Positions 12,401-22,390 of a DNA stretch of 64,000 bases are shown here, piece by piece (positions within the stretch are counted from its first letter, which is position 1; each line of letters begins with the position of its first letter). A program made the position numbers and the translations under genes. Origin of the DNA: Cavenderia fasciculata (lineage: Eukaryota; Evosea; Eumycetozoa; Acytosteliales; Cavenderiaceae); NCBI RefSeq assembly GCF_000203815.1, contig NW_004457718.1, forward strand, positions 124,001 to 188,000, in the 5' to 3' direction. The notes beneath the pieces are model-generated. The model was not told the origin of the DNA and did no database searches. It saw nothing but the letters and a program-made list of their open reading frames with translations.

Positions 12401-13149
12401 ACGGTGTCTACCTCCCACCACATTTCTACGGTGAATTGGCCAAGACCGAGGAAGGATGTGATATTTTAAAGCGTAGCAATAGTTTCCCAACCTTTGTCAA
12501 GATTGCTACCGATCAACGTGCCAATCCACTTGAGCGTCGTGCTGCCATCTTTGCAATTGGTCAAATTGGATCGTCGCAAGCTGGTTTCCGTTTTCTCGAA
12601 GACCATAATGTCGTCCCATTGATTGTAGAGATGGCTGAAAAGGCAACTTGTCTCTCGCTTCGTGGCACTTGTTTCTACGCACTCGGTATGATCAGTTGTA
12701 TCGAACGTGCCAACGAAATTCTATCCAAATGCGGATGGGAGTCTCCATCAGACTTGACATCTCGTATCTCTGTACCAAAAGACTTGCAAAAGAGTACATT
12801 CCTCAAAATCACACCCTATGACTTTAAGGGATCTTGGGCTGGCAATGCAGTAGATCCCCTTCAATCACTATTGGACAATGCCATCAAACAAGAGATTGTC
12901 ACCTTTGTCGGTAACTTGGCATCACACATCACTGCCGAGACTGCTTCAAAGAACCTCAAACGTCTCAAGTTGAAACACCCAGATTTGTTTGCCTCTGGAG
13001 ACATGTTGTTTATGGCATTCTCGCTATTGGATCATTACAAGTATCGTCTTATCACTCGTCGGTTTATCTATGATTGTTTCGATACTGCCATCTTTTCTTC
13101 TGATCCTTTTGAAAGTATTACCAATTTTGAAAATTTAGTAAAAAAATAA
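9410..13149 (+). CDS. piaA: Pianissimo/Rictor, TORC2 subunit
   Basis: Five exons, 9410-9594, 9696-10176, 10273-10382, 10476-10605 and 10687-13149, closing in frame to 1122 residues. Helical-repeat protein of the Rictor/Pianissimo family. The conserved Rictor block lies near residues 914-980, with ERRAAIFAIGQIGSSQAGF and LSLRGTCFYALGMIS. Upstream armadillo-like segments include SNWGVELLVAQLNDPDTKVS. In D. discoideum Pianissimo is a cytosolic TORC2 subunit needed for chemoattractant activation of adenylyl cyclase and for chemotaxis; length and domain order fit that orthologue. A Lys/Glu run in exon 3 is a small low-complexity insert. The long last exon is GC-richer than the short 5' exons, consistent with stronger codon bias. 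The start is the first ATG of a tandem ATGATG. Confidence 0.93.
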
Positions 13150-13441
13150 ATCAACTACGAATAAGATCTTTGATTTATTTAAGACACTAGTAATTATCCT
13201 CTTTATTCTTATTATTTGTTAAATTAAAATTATTACAATTAGATACAAACGTGACGTATGATGAATGTTTATCAATGAGTTCTTCGAATGATGCATTTTA
13301 ATTAAAGAATAATTATAAAAAAAATTAAATTAAAAAAGATACAGAATGATGAGCTCACTTCATTGGCAATGAATGAAACTCATTGAAGAAAAACAAAGAA
13401 TATACAGATATCTGTTTCAATATTAAATAATAGATAGAAAA

Positions 13442-14652
13442 ATGGGCAATAATCAACAACAACAACAACAAGATGATATATTCAACAAAGTGATAGAATC
13501 AAATAAATGGTTATCAGAAAACTCAAAATATGTAAAGATCAATAATGAAGAGATTGATAACTTTATTAAAACTTTATCAAAAGGTATGTAGAGATGAATT
13601 GAATGAATTGCTTTGCTTTGCTTCTTTATTCACATCAATCAATATAACTAATCAATATCTTTTTCTCTCTCTCTCTCTATTTAGAACAATATAACAAGCA
13701 TTCATCATTGGTAACATTTCCATTAAACTTTTCATCGATTCAACAAGAAGTATGCTTTTGGTTTATATTGGATTTGATCAATATTGGTAGTGGATTTAGA
13801 AAAGAGTTGCATGAGGTATCGGATAGAGGTGCCTATGAGACTATTTGCTATGGATTGCTTGGTATGTTTTTGTCACAGTCTGGCAAGTTGGATAGCAACT
13901 TTTTAATGAATCTATCGTTGCACGAAATATCAAGCTTCTTTAACATACCAGTGTCAACCGAAGTACAACAACCAGATCTGCCGGGTATCTACACGTATCG
14001 TGACTCTGTCGTCAAACCATTGATTGTCAACATTCACAAAATCTTAAAAGAGTCGGCAGAGATTATCTATCGATTGGGTCACTCTGACTTTGGTGCCTAC
14101 GTACTATCATTGTACAATGTCTATGATGCAGAACAAGGCCCATTGGCATCTACATTGGTACAAGCACTTGTAGATACATTCCCAGCTTTCAAAGATGAAG
14201 CTAAATATACCGACGGCGAAACAACAAAGACAATCTACTTGGAAAAGAAGGCACAATTGTTGGCAGCTGATTTGTATCGTCGTTTCAAAGATACTGATGC
14301 ACGTTTTAATTTCATTGATGTAGATCGTATGTCTATCTTTACCGATAATGTCGTACCTGCCGTACTCAGAAAACTCAATATCCTCCAAGTCACCGACGAT
14401 ACCTTGGTCCAACAAATCAACCAAGGCAGAGAGTTACCCGCCCAATCACCCCAAGAAGTAGAACTCCGTGGTCTTGCCATCTATGCATCCCGTCTCATTG
14501 TACAACGCGCAGCACAAATCTTTTCATCAACACCAGAAGAAAACTTTATTGGCAACGATGTTAAATTGGATTATTATCTTTGGAGTGTTGGTAAACAACC
14601 AGAATATAGATCTTTTGAAAGACATTCAACAAAACAAACTTTATTTTATTAA
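13442..14652 (+). CDS. Queuosine salvage protein (DUF2419/Qng1 family)
   Basis: Two exons, 13442-13583 and 13685-14652 (AAAG|GTATG donor, TTTAG acceptor), giving 369 residues. Family features include VCFWFILDLINIG near the front, EKKAQLLAADLYRRF and MSIFTDNVVPAVLRKLNIL in the middle, EVELRGLAIYA, and the near C-terminal DYYLWSVGK followed by an H-x-T-x-x-x-F-Y end. These match the DUF2419 queuosine-salvage family (human C9orf64/QNG1), which releases queuine from queuosine 5'-monophosphate so it can be reinserted into tRNA. Eukaryotes cannot make queuine, and a bacteria-eating amoeba would gain it from food. A short Gln run follows the initiator Met. It sits 292 bases downstream of piaA in the same direction. 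Confidence 0.8.
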
Positions 14653-14863
14653 ATCAACTACCAGACCTTCTTATTTTTTGATCAAATCGACATCGACACC
14701 AAGATATTATCGATGATTTTTTTTGTCTTTAAAGATATTATATTCATTATAATTATTAAGATATATTCGTCTTTTTTTTATTAATCATGGTAGTTGGTTA
14801 ATCACAGATGATCATAAAGCGACACCTCATGTACTCATTCATTCATTCATTCAAAGTTAAAAG

Positions 14864-17800
14864 ATGAAGAGATTAATCATAGTAATATTAATACTAGTAT
14901 TTAATATTTGTATGTTTGTGTTTAAACAAAACAATAATCAAATAAGAGTGTATTCTGCTGCTAATCTATTTTTCTTTTATTCCTTCTTTTAAGACTACGT
15001 AAACTCATATTTAAATGAATATGTTCAAGGAAAAGTTAGTGACCTATTCTATGACTGTTCATCAGGTGAGTCGTGTAGATGTCAAGCTACGTTCTTTATG
15101 ACATTGAATAGTACATCTTTATTGGTTCAACCAGTCTCTACAGGTTCAACAGACTATGACTATATCAATCAAGAGTATAAATCTATCGTTTCTCAAGGTA
15201 CACTCACAACAATCTATGTAGAGATGTGGAATAGACCTGGATACAACACCTATCCAATATTATCAGTTTCCAACATGGAATCGGATGCCATCGATGTTAC
15301 TGTACCGTGGATTTGTCAAGAGCAACACTTTCAATTCAAGTTGACCCCTATTCAACGCTTAGGATTCCTTTATGTTGTGGGTGTGTCTACTATCAACTCG
15401 ACGATGGACATCTCACCAGCATATGGGAGTTCTCCTGGATTTGCCCTTGTTGCTTACATTGCCCGTACATATTTAAATGAAGTTAACCTATGTGTCCTCC
15501 CATTAAAAAATCAAACATCAGTATTATCCTACAATGATCCTCTCACCTTGCCAATAACAACACCTTTAGTTTCGACAAATTATACCATCCCCAATATCAC
15601 TCCATTTGGTAAGTATAAACAAAAACAACAACAACAACAACAATAATATTATTAAAAAAAAAATGATAGGATTATTATTAATTTTCTCATTTCTTTTTCT
15701 TTCAAGTCAATTTAACATTCATTTCAGCAATTCATTATCCTACAGTACAAGTATATGTAGAGTATGGACAAAGTGGACAGATTAATTCATTTATCAATGT
15801 TCAAGGATACAACAAACCAGCTATTGTTTTTAGTGAGTTTGGATCTGTTTTCCCAATGCTTGGTAACAGTCAAGACATGCAATTAGTGAGTGCAGATAAA
15901 TTTAACTATCAAGGGATTACAAATCCAATAGTCTCTCAAACGTTTTATAATATTCGTGGTCCTACCCTAACTCCCATTCTTCCATCTCCAAAATCATTTG
16001 ATTTGTATTTTCAAGGTAAAAAAAATCAAAGACTAATACTACTACTACTATTACGACGACGAATATAATATAATTAATTCATTATTTATTTTTAATTATA
16101 TATATATAGATCCTCAAACTTTTTTTACCAATTCTACACCAATAGATTTGGGACCAACACTTGGAACATTGAATTTAGTAATGGGTGATTACTTTAATCC
16201 AGTTAAACTATACTATCAATCAAATGTTGAATACACCATTCCATATCCATATGGATACAAACACAATTACGATGAACAACTCAACCTTATTCGTTACAGC
16301 TTTTCATTCTTGACAGGTGTTTTCAATTTTAAAGCAACAATCTTGTTTCGTCAAACTACTCAACTATTTGATGAGACAATTAATTTTTATTTACAAGGTA
16401 CCATAGAAGAAGAAGAAGCAGGGAAGAAGAATAATCAACTTTTCCTAACCAAACTTTTTTTTATTTTTGTCTAGATACTTTGGTCCCAATATTAGTTTCA
16501 GTTGATTTCCAACCATTCTCTTCTGATAGTTTTATCGTTACTATGAGAATTACCGACAACTTTAGTGGAGTGTACAAGATTGAATTTGGCACCAGTCCAG
16601 TCAGGAGATTCTATGCATCGGATACTCTAATCTCTGGAAATGAATTGGACGGAATCTATGTATTTGAATACTCATATTCTTCAATAGACACTTCACCGCA
16701 TTTAATCAATATTTACGATAACAATCAAAATGTTTTACAAATTGAAAAGGATATTTATGATATCAATTTAACTAAAATCCCACCAAGACCTTTTAATCCA
16801 ATTTGTATGTATAAAAAAAAAATAATAATAATAATTAATATATTTATTTTATTTTATTTTATTTAGTACAAATAACATCAGATGATTTTACACATTTTGA
16901 ATTTTATCCAAATATTGTAAATACTAGTTTAGGTCCAAGTATGGTCACTATGTTGTTTAATTTGACCGAAAATTTTCCAAGAGATACTTTGGTTAAATTC
17001 TCTTTTGGATGGAATTCTCATATGCTTTATTACACAGATTTGATGATGCCAGTCATTGCCGAGTATCATCCACCCGACAATATGTTTAGAGCTGATTTCT
17101 TGATCCCTGCCAACACTGAAAACTATACATTGACATTTGCTAAAACTTCTTTCTCTCCTATTGATGCCATTCAAGCTTCTTTAATTGAAAAGTTTGGTTC
17201 TCAAGCAAAAGTTGATTTAGTTTCAAATTGTAAGTAAAAACAAAAATGAATAATATTAATTAATTATTAATGTTTAATTCTTTTTAATTTTTAGATTTAG
17301 ATATTAAACCACCAATGGTAACTCGTTTAGTACCAATACCAGGCAATAATATAATGAATAGTGGTGCAGATTTCTTGGTGGGATTTAATATAACTATTGT
17401 AGATCGACCAAATGGATTCAGAGAAGGAACTTGGAATATTAAATCTAGTATTGATGGAAAGCTTTATTCTTTTAAATTGGATAATAGTACAAGAGTTTCT
17501 GGTGACCAATTTGAAGGAACCTACCAAGTGAATTGGACTATGGACGGATCGTACTGCCAAAACCAAACATTTTCAACATACAATATTTCGTTGGTCGATC
17601 AATCAGGTGCTACTTCTGAATACCCAAGTTTAATGAATTTCGAACCAGCCGTCCACTTGGATCCATTTATTCAATTAATCACTTCACCACTCAATTTATT
17701 TATCAACTATAACTGTTCGGTCCCTACAACAAGTGACTCTGTACCACCAACCATTCTTGCATTCAGTTTTACCCAAGACAACGATGCAAGAGTCGTCAAC

Positions 17801-19453
17801 TTTGACCTAACCATTCAAGATGCACTCGTTGGCATATCACTTCGTCACAACCCAGTAGTTTATATTTGGGACAAGAATGGAAGATATGTGTCGATTGAAT
17901 CAAACAACAGAATCATTCACAACGTTTCAACAGTTTCGTATCAATATTCAACACAACTAACCTATTCTGTGGCCAGTACACCTAGTCTAGTGTCTGTTTA
18001 TGGATTGGTTGATAAGAATTTGAATACCGATGGTTATTCAAGCGCTGATTTGAAATCAAATGGGTTCCAGTACGATATTACAGTCCCTCAATCACCAGAT
18101 GTACCTGTATTGTTTGAATCTACATCAGTTTATAGAATTGGAGGTATATTAACGGTACGAGGTGCTAAACTAGGTGACTCTACACTGCCCAATCTAGTCG
18201 CATTTATCGACTATGGAAATGGAGAAGAGATGGCACCCATCGACATGGTATACAATGTTGGATTACATGTCAAGGTTGGAACCATACCCTCTACAACCAC
18301 AAAACTAATTCTTCGAGTTAGATCCAACGTACCATCCCAACAGTACTCTAATAAATTGGTTATTCAAGTCAAAGAGTACAAACCTACAAGAGTCATTCCA
18401 CCCAACCCAGAACCAATTCCGTGCCCAGGATCACCGTTGGTGTGTAGTGGAAGAGGACAATGTACCAATGATGGATGTGTTTGTGTAGCACCATGGTTTG
18501 GTCCAGCTTGTACAAGTCAGGTCGTTCCTGTAAATCCTCCTATTCGAAATGAAACTGATCCAACTGTCATTATAGGTGGAGGTAATGGAACAAGTGGTGG
18601 GAATGGTACTGGAGGAAACCAACCAATTAAAGTTAGAACAATCATCTCTATAGTTGCCATTAGAGAATTGTCCTATGACGGAGTAGAAGTTGCAATGCAC
18701 AAGTTTTCAAACTGGACGCTCACCGATCAATCCAATTCCACCCAAGACAATATTCACAACAGCACTCAATTGTACAACTATCAAACATTGATGAACCAAA
18801 ACTCAACCCTTGTCAATGTTAATATTGAATGGTTCAATCAATCCACTACCATTCAATTTGCACAGTCCAACATTACATTGCCACCCTTTTCAACCAAGAT
18901 TTCAATGTCATTGTCTAGATATGATTTTGCAAGTATTTTAAATACCCTCCAAGTTATATTTAAAGTAACCTTTCAAGATGATGAAGGAATAGATAGATGT
19001 GTTGAAAAGGGGTATGGATTGGGTAACGATGACAACCAAGATGATGTGCAATGGCTAAAGATCCAAATAGAGGATCAAATGTTGTATGGTCAATTTATTA
19101 GAAGAGCATTGGTTGATGGTCGTCCAAATAATGTCCGTAATGTCGTATTGGATGGTTTGTTTGGTGACACTCTATCTACCGACTCTTTTATTGGTATCAA
19201 CATACCTCACTACTCTTTCAGTGCAACTATTGATCCCAACTTTTCAAATCTAATCAATTTCGATGGTGAAACACCTAGTTGTGGTGACACCAACAAACTA
19301 TCAAATGGTGCTATTGCCGGTATTGTAGTAGGTTGTGTCATTGCACTAGCCATTGTAATTGGTACTATCATCCTCATTAAAAAGAAACATACTCAAAAAG
19401 GTTACGAAATACAAATGAAAAAGAAATTAGATTCTTTTAATAAAAGTCAATAA
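14864..19453 (+). CDS. ComC-like surface protein with repeated ectodomain modules
   Basis: Seven exons: 14864-14909, 14994-15608, 15707-16015, 16110-16397, 16475-16804, 16867-17229 and 17295-19453. They total 4110 bases, in frame, giving 1369 residues. Exon 1 encodes a signal peptide. Exons 3-6 all begin and end in phase 1, and each encodes one module of about 96-121 residues, likely the DUF7034/DUF7035-type domains of dictyostelid surface proteins. The last exon holds a further repeat, an IPT/E-set-like segment, an EGF-like module near residues 1026-1060 (CSGRGQCTNDGCVCVAPWFG), the ComC-type domain and a membrane helix near 1321-1345. A 24-residue Lys-rich cytoplasmic tail follows. Many N-x-S/T sites support an extracellular location. 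Role inferred: cell-cell recognition or adhesion. Its ectodomain differs from the three LRR-type genes downstream, but the C-terminal half is homologous. Confidence 0.85.
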
Positions 19454-19561
19454 ATAAGAATAGAATAGTTTGTATTGAATTTAAATACAATTATATTATA
19501 TATTATATATGAATAGTCTGTTTCTGTACAAGTTTATTCATTTTTGTTTTGTTTTGTTTGT

Positions 19562-20143
19562 TTAATAAGTTGATTCAAAGAAGGTTTTTGATTGCTTGGA
19601 ATCTGGGATCATGGTCTTACCACCCTTGGTCCAGTTGGCTGGGCAAACTTCACCGTGGACATCAGTGTATTGGTAGGCTTCAACAAGACGGAGAGCTTCA
19701 TCAACGGATCTACCGACTGGGTTATCGTTGAGGGTGATTTGCTTGACGAGACCGTCAGCACCAATGATAAAGGAACCACGGATGGTGTGTCCGTCTTCTT
19801 CGATAAAGACACCATAGTCCTTGGCAATTTGGTGAGTAAGATCAGAGACGATTGGGAAGTTGATACCACCCAAACCACCTTGCTTACGTGGGGTGTTGAC
19901 CCAAGCCAAGTGAGAGAATTGAGAGTCTACTGAACAGGCAATGATTTCACAACCAATCTTCTTGAATTCCTCAGCACGTTCGCTAGCGAAATAAATAAAA
20001 GATATTAATATAAAGATTTGAAACATCAATGCTTTTTCTTTTTTTTTTTCTTTTGTTTAAACAACACTTACGAGAAGGAGATGATTTCAGTTGGACATAC
20101 AAAGGTAAAGTCGAGTGGGTAGAAGAACAAGTATACGTATTTA

Positions 20144-20177
<34 letters not shown>

Positions 20178-20365
20178 GTGTATAGAATTATGATGATATT
20201 AGTATATTGAAATACAAACTATTACTACTATTGATTGTTGTTTATAAACATACCCTTGAAGTCGTCCAAAGAGACGGTCTTGAATTCACCATTGACAACA
20301 GCTTGAGCGGTGAACTTTGGAGCTGGCTTTCTGATACGGATTTGTTGCTTGTGTGGGCAGGACAT
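19562..20365 (-). CDS. Typical 2-Cys peroxiredoxin
   Basis: Three exons on the minus strand, 20365-20254, 20144-20072 and 19982-19562, giving 201 residues, the usual length. The peroxidatic cysteine is Cys54 in [10 protein letters not shown] and the resolving cysteine is Cys175 in HGEVCPANW. Also present are the ACSVDS block and the GGLGG loop. The enzyme reduces hydrogen peroxide and alkyl hydroperoxides using thioredoxin; no signal peptide is seen, so it is likely cytosolic. The GGLG motif associated with over-oxidation sensitivity is kept, but the C-terminal Tyr-Phe motif is replaced by Phe-Phe in TFFESTY. Intron 1 contains a pure AT dinucleotide run. The start MSCPHK is the ATG at 20365. 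The longer upstream ORF reading is AT-rich and unlike a peroxiredoxin, so I rejected it. It is convergent with the neighbouring ComC-like gene. Confidence 0.95.
20146..20174. repeat. AT dinucleotide run inside an intron
   Basis: About 14 copies of AT directly before the acceptor of intron 1 of the peroxiredoxin gene (minus strand). Replication slippage here could change intron length but not the protein. Confidence 0.85.
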
Positions 20366-20874
20366 GTCTAATTCTTCAAAACAGTGATGATGACTGAATA
20401 TAAATTTAATATTAATATATATTACATTAAAAACTGTGTGCGAGTACAGAGGTGTTTGCGCATAGTCTCTTGCGAGGATGAAGATCAAAAAAATAAATAA
20501 AAAAATAAAAAAAAATGTTGGTGTGTTTTCTTTCGAATGAACCCCCCTCATTCCATGCGTCTATAGGGTCATATGACACTAAAAAAAGTCACAACGAGAG
20601 AGAGAATGAAATTCCATCCATCCGTGGAAGTAAAACTCGTAATTACTACTACGAGTAAATAACAAGTATATATTATTGAATATACCTATAGAAGTATCTA
20701 AGATCTAATTAGATCTATTGTAATCTTCTCTTCTGATTGAAATAGGTTGGTTGTTGGTTGGTTGGTTGGTTCATTCTTCTTCTTCTCCAATCAAATTCTA
20801 GAAGAGATGAAAAAGAAGACTGGACTAATGGTAATGTATGGATGGGATGATGAGAAATGGATGGGATGAGAAAC
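20366..20874. other. Upstream region of the peroxiredoxin gene
   Basis: Mostly non-coding, with a poly(A)-rich stretch (about 20490-20520) and a TTGG tetranucleotide run near 20748-20770. On the minus strand, 20701-20780 could hold a short second exon of the small gene at 20875-21087. That idea is speculative and is described there. Confidence 0.45.
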
Positions 20875-21087
20875 CTACTGACTACAATCATCGTTAGAGG
20901 ATGATGAGAATTTAGAGATGAATGATGAAGAAGAAGAGATCGATGGAGTAGTGAAAAGAGTTGTTGATTTGGTCATCGAGAAGGTTGGTGCAGTCGATGT
21001 CGATGATGACAAGGAAGCAAAGTTACTCTTGTTGACTGATGCAACAACTCTAGATGTGACTGATCTGATACACTTTAAACTATTCAT
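20875..21087 (-). CDS. Small hypothetical protein, mitochondrial-type N-terminus
   Basis: A 70-codon ORF in a GC-richer island, which argues that it is coding. The first 30 residues (MNSLKCIRSVTSRVVASVNK and on) lack acidic residues and have spaced Arg/Lys and Ser, as in a mitochondrial targeting peptide. The rest is Ser/Thr-rich. No family recognised. It may be a first exon: a donor-like GTCAGT lies just before the stop, and a TCTTCTAG acceptor about 80 bases further along the minus strand would add a short Arg/Gln/Asn-rich end. The opposite strand has a 69-codon ORF at 20918-21127 that is acidic and less convincing. Confidence 0.35.
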   Translation of the reverse strand: MNSLKCIRSVTSRVVASVNKSNFASLSSSTSTAPTFSMTKSTTLFTTPSISSSSSFISKFSSSSNDDCSQ

Positions 21088-21497
21088 TTCTATGTTCTCT
21101 CTTTTACAAAATATGAAAATCGATTAAAGATTAGGTAGGTTCTGTCCTCCCTTTGTTTTGTTGATCATCACATTTTTAATTAAATTAATTTATTTATTTT
21201 TCATTAGTTTTAAAGAACCCACAGCACTTTTAACTCAATGACCATCACCGTCAGTCTTTTTGCAACATATATAAATTAAATTAATATAAATAAGATATTA
21301 TACTACTACCAGATAAAGAACAAGATAGATAGATATCATATGATCAAGGAAAATAATTAAAAAAACAATTATCCATTTCAAAGAAAGAATCTTTTCATCT
21401 TTGTTTTTGTAGAGCTCTAACAACAAAGAGAGAGAGAAAGGACAGTTCATTCATTTACTTTATTTTCTATACAACAAAGAAGACTTTTTAAAAGAAG
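21088..21497. other. Non-coding intergenic region
   Basis: AT-rich spacer with no accepted ORF. It separates the small minus-strand ORF from the plus-strand hypothetical gene at 21498 and probably holds both promoters. Short purine runs (GAGAGAGAAAGG near 21427-21440) lie just before the next gene. Confidence 0.5.
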
Positions 21498-22037
21498 ATG
21501 ACGTGGTTACCATCACCAAGCAAATCACTTAAAGGTGTTTTCCTATTTTGGTCACCTCTCAATATGAACAGATACTTTGTGTTGGAGAGAAATGTTATTT
21601 ATACAATACATCCAGCTGTTATGTTACACCAACAACAACAACAATCACATTATCAACAACTAAAGTTACAACAACAATCACATCATCATCATCATGGTCA
21701 AAGCCAATCATCATCATCAGCGCCTCCACCTCCACCACCACCATCAATGCCTAAAATAATAGAATTACTGTCATTATTTTCACATGTAGATAAAAAAGAA
21801 ACCTATAGAATCAAATCAAGATTGAATGTATTTGTACCTGAACAAATTGCAACATCAAACAATCTACAAGACATTGAAAATAATTGGGATCACTTGGAAT
21901 CCGAATTATATCCAGCATTGAAAAAAATGGAATCGAGCACCGATAAACAACAGGCACTTGTAGCATACCTAAAACGTAAACAACATTTTAAAAACTTTAT
22001 ACCTCAACCTTCTTCCACTTCCACTTCATCTAGTTAA
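21498..22037 (+). CDS. Hypothetical protein with Gln/His/Pro-rich linker
   Basis: Single exon, 179 residues, starting at ATGACGTGG. The N-terminal 40 residues (GVFLFWSPLNMNRYFVLERN) resemble the opening strands of a PH-like fold. This is followed by a linker rich in Gln, His, Ser and Pro (about residues 45-92). A C-terminal helical part runs from about 93 to 170 (LSLFSHVDKKETYRIKSRLN; LYPALKKMESSTDKQQALVAYL). I do not recognise the family and the PH suggestion is weak. The balanced composition of both ends and the ordered C-terminal half argue for a real protein. It lies alone between the peroxiredoxin gene and a ComC-like gene. Confidence 0.6.
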   Translation: MTWLPSPSKSLKGVFLFWSPLNMNRYFVLERNVIYTIHPAVMLHQQQQQSHYQQLKLQQQSHHHHHGQSQSSSSAPPPPPPPSMPKIIELLSLFSHVDKKETYRIKSRLNVFVPEQIATSNNLQDIENNWDHLESELYPALKKMESSTDKQQALVAYLKRKQHFKNFIPQPSSTSTSSS

Positions 22038-22086
22038 AAGGAAGGGATTCCCTCCTTATTGGACAACAATTGTATAATAAATGTAA

Positions 22087-22117
<31 letters not shown>

Positions 22118-22390
22118 TGGATATATATATATATATATATATTTATTCCAATAATACTTAACAACCTGTGCAGTCCTGACTCGACCTGAAATAAAAAAAG
22201 AAGAAAGATCAGTGTTCGTTGAAAAGGTTGTATATCTCAAGATATTTAGGTTGACTTTTAATCAGAAGAATAATAGTTGTTGGAACCATTCCTATTCGAA
22301 TGGTTATGCTCGAGTATTGGAAGCAATGACAGACATGTGGATGTTAGTTATAATGTAATCTTTTTAATATAAATACTGTGTATTACAATA
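22038..22390. other. Non-coding intergenic region with microsatellites
   Basis: Contains a TAA/ATA run (about 22088-22116) followed by an AT run (about 22120-22142). A short inverted repeat lies near 22285-22305 (AACCATTC...GAATGGTT). It probably includes the promoter of the ComC-like gene at 22391. Confidence 0.55.

Noticed and set aside
20366-20551. N-terminal extension of the peroxiredoxin
   Set aside because: The extension is Phe/Ile-rich AT translation; the ATG at 20365 gives the family-standard 201 residues.
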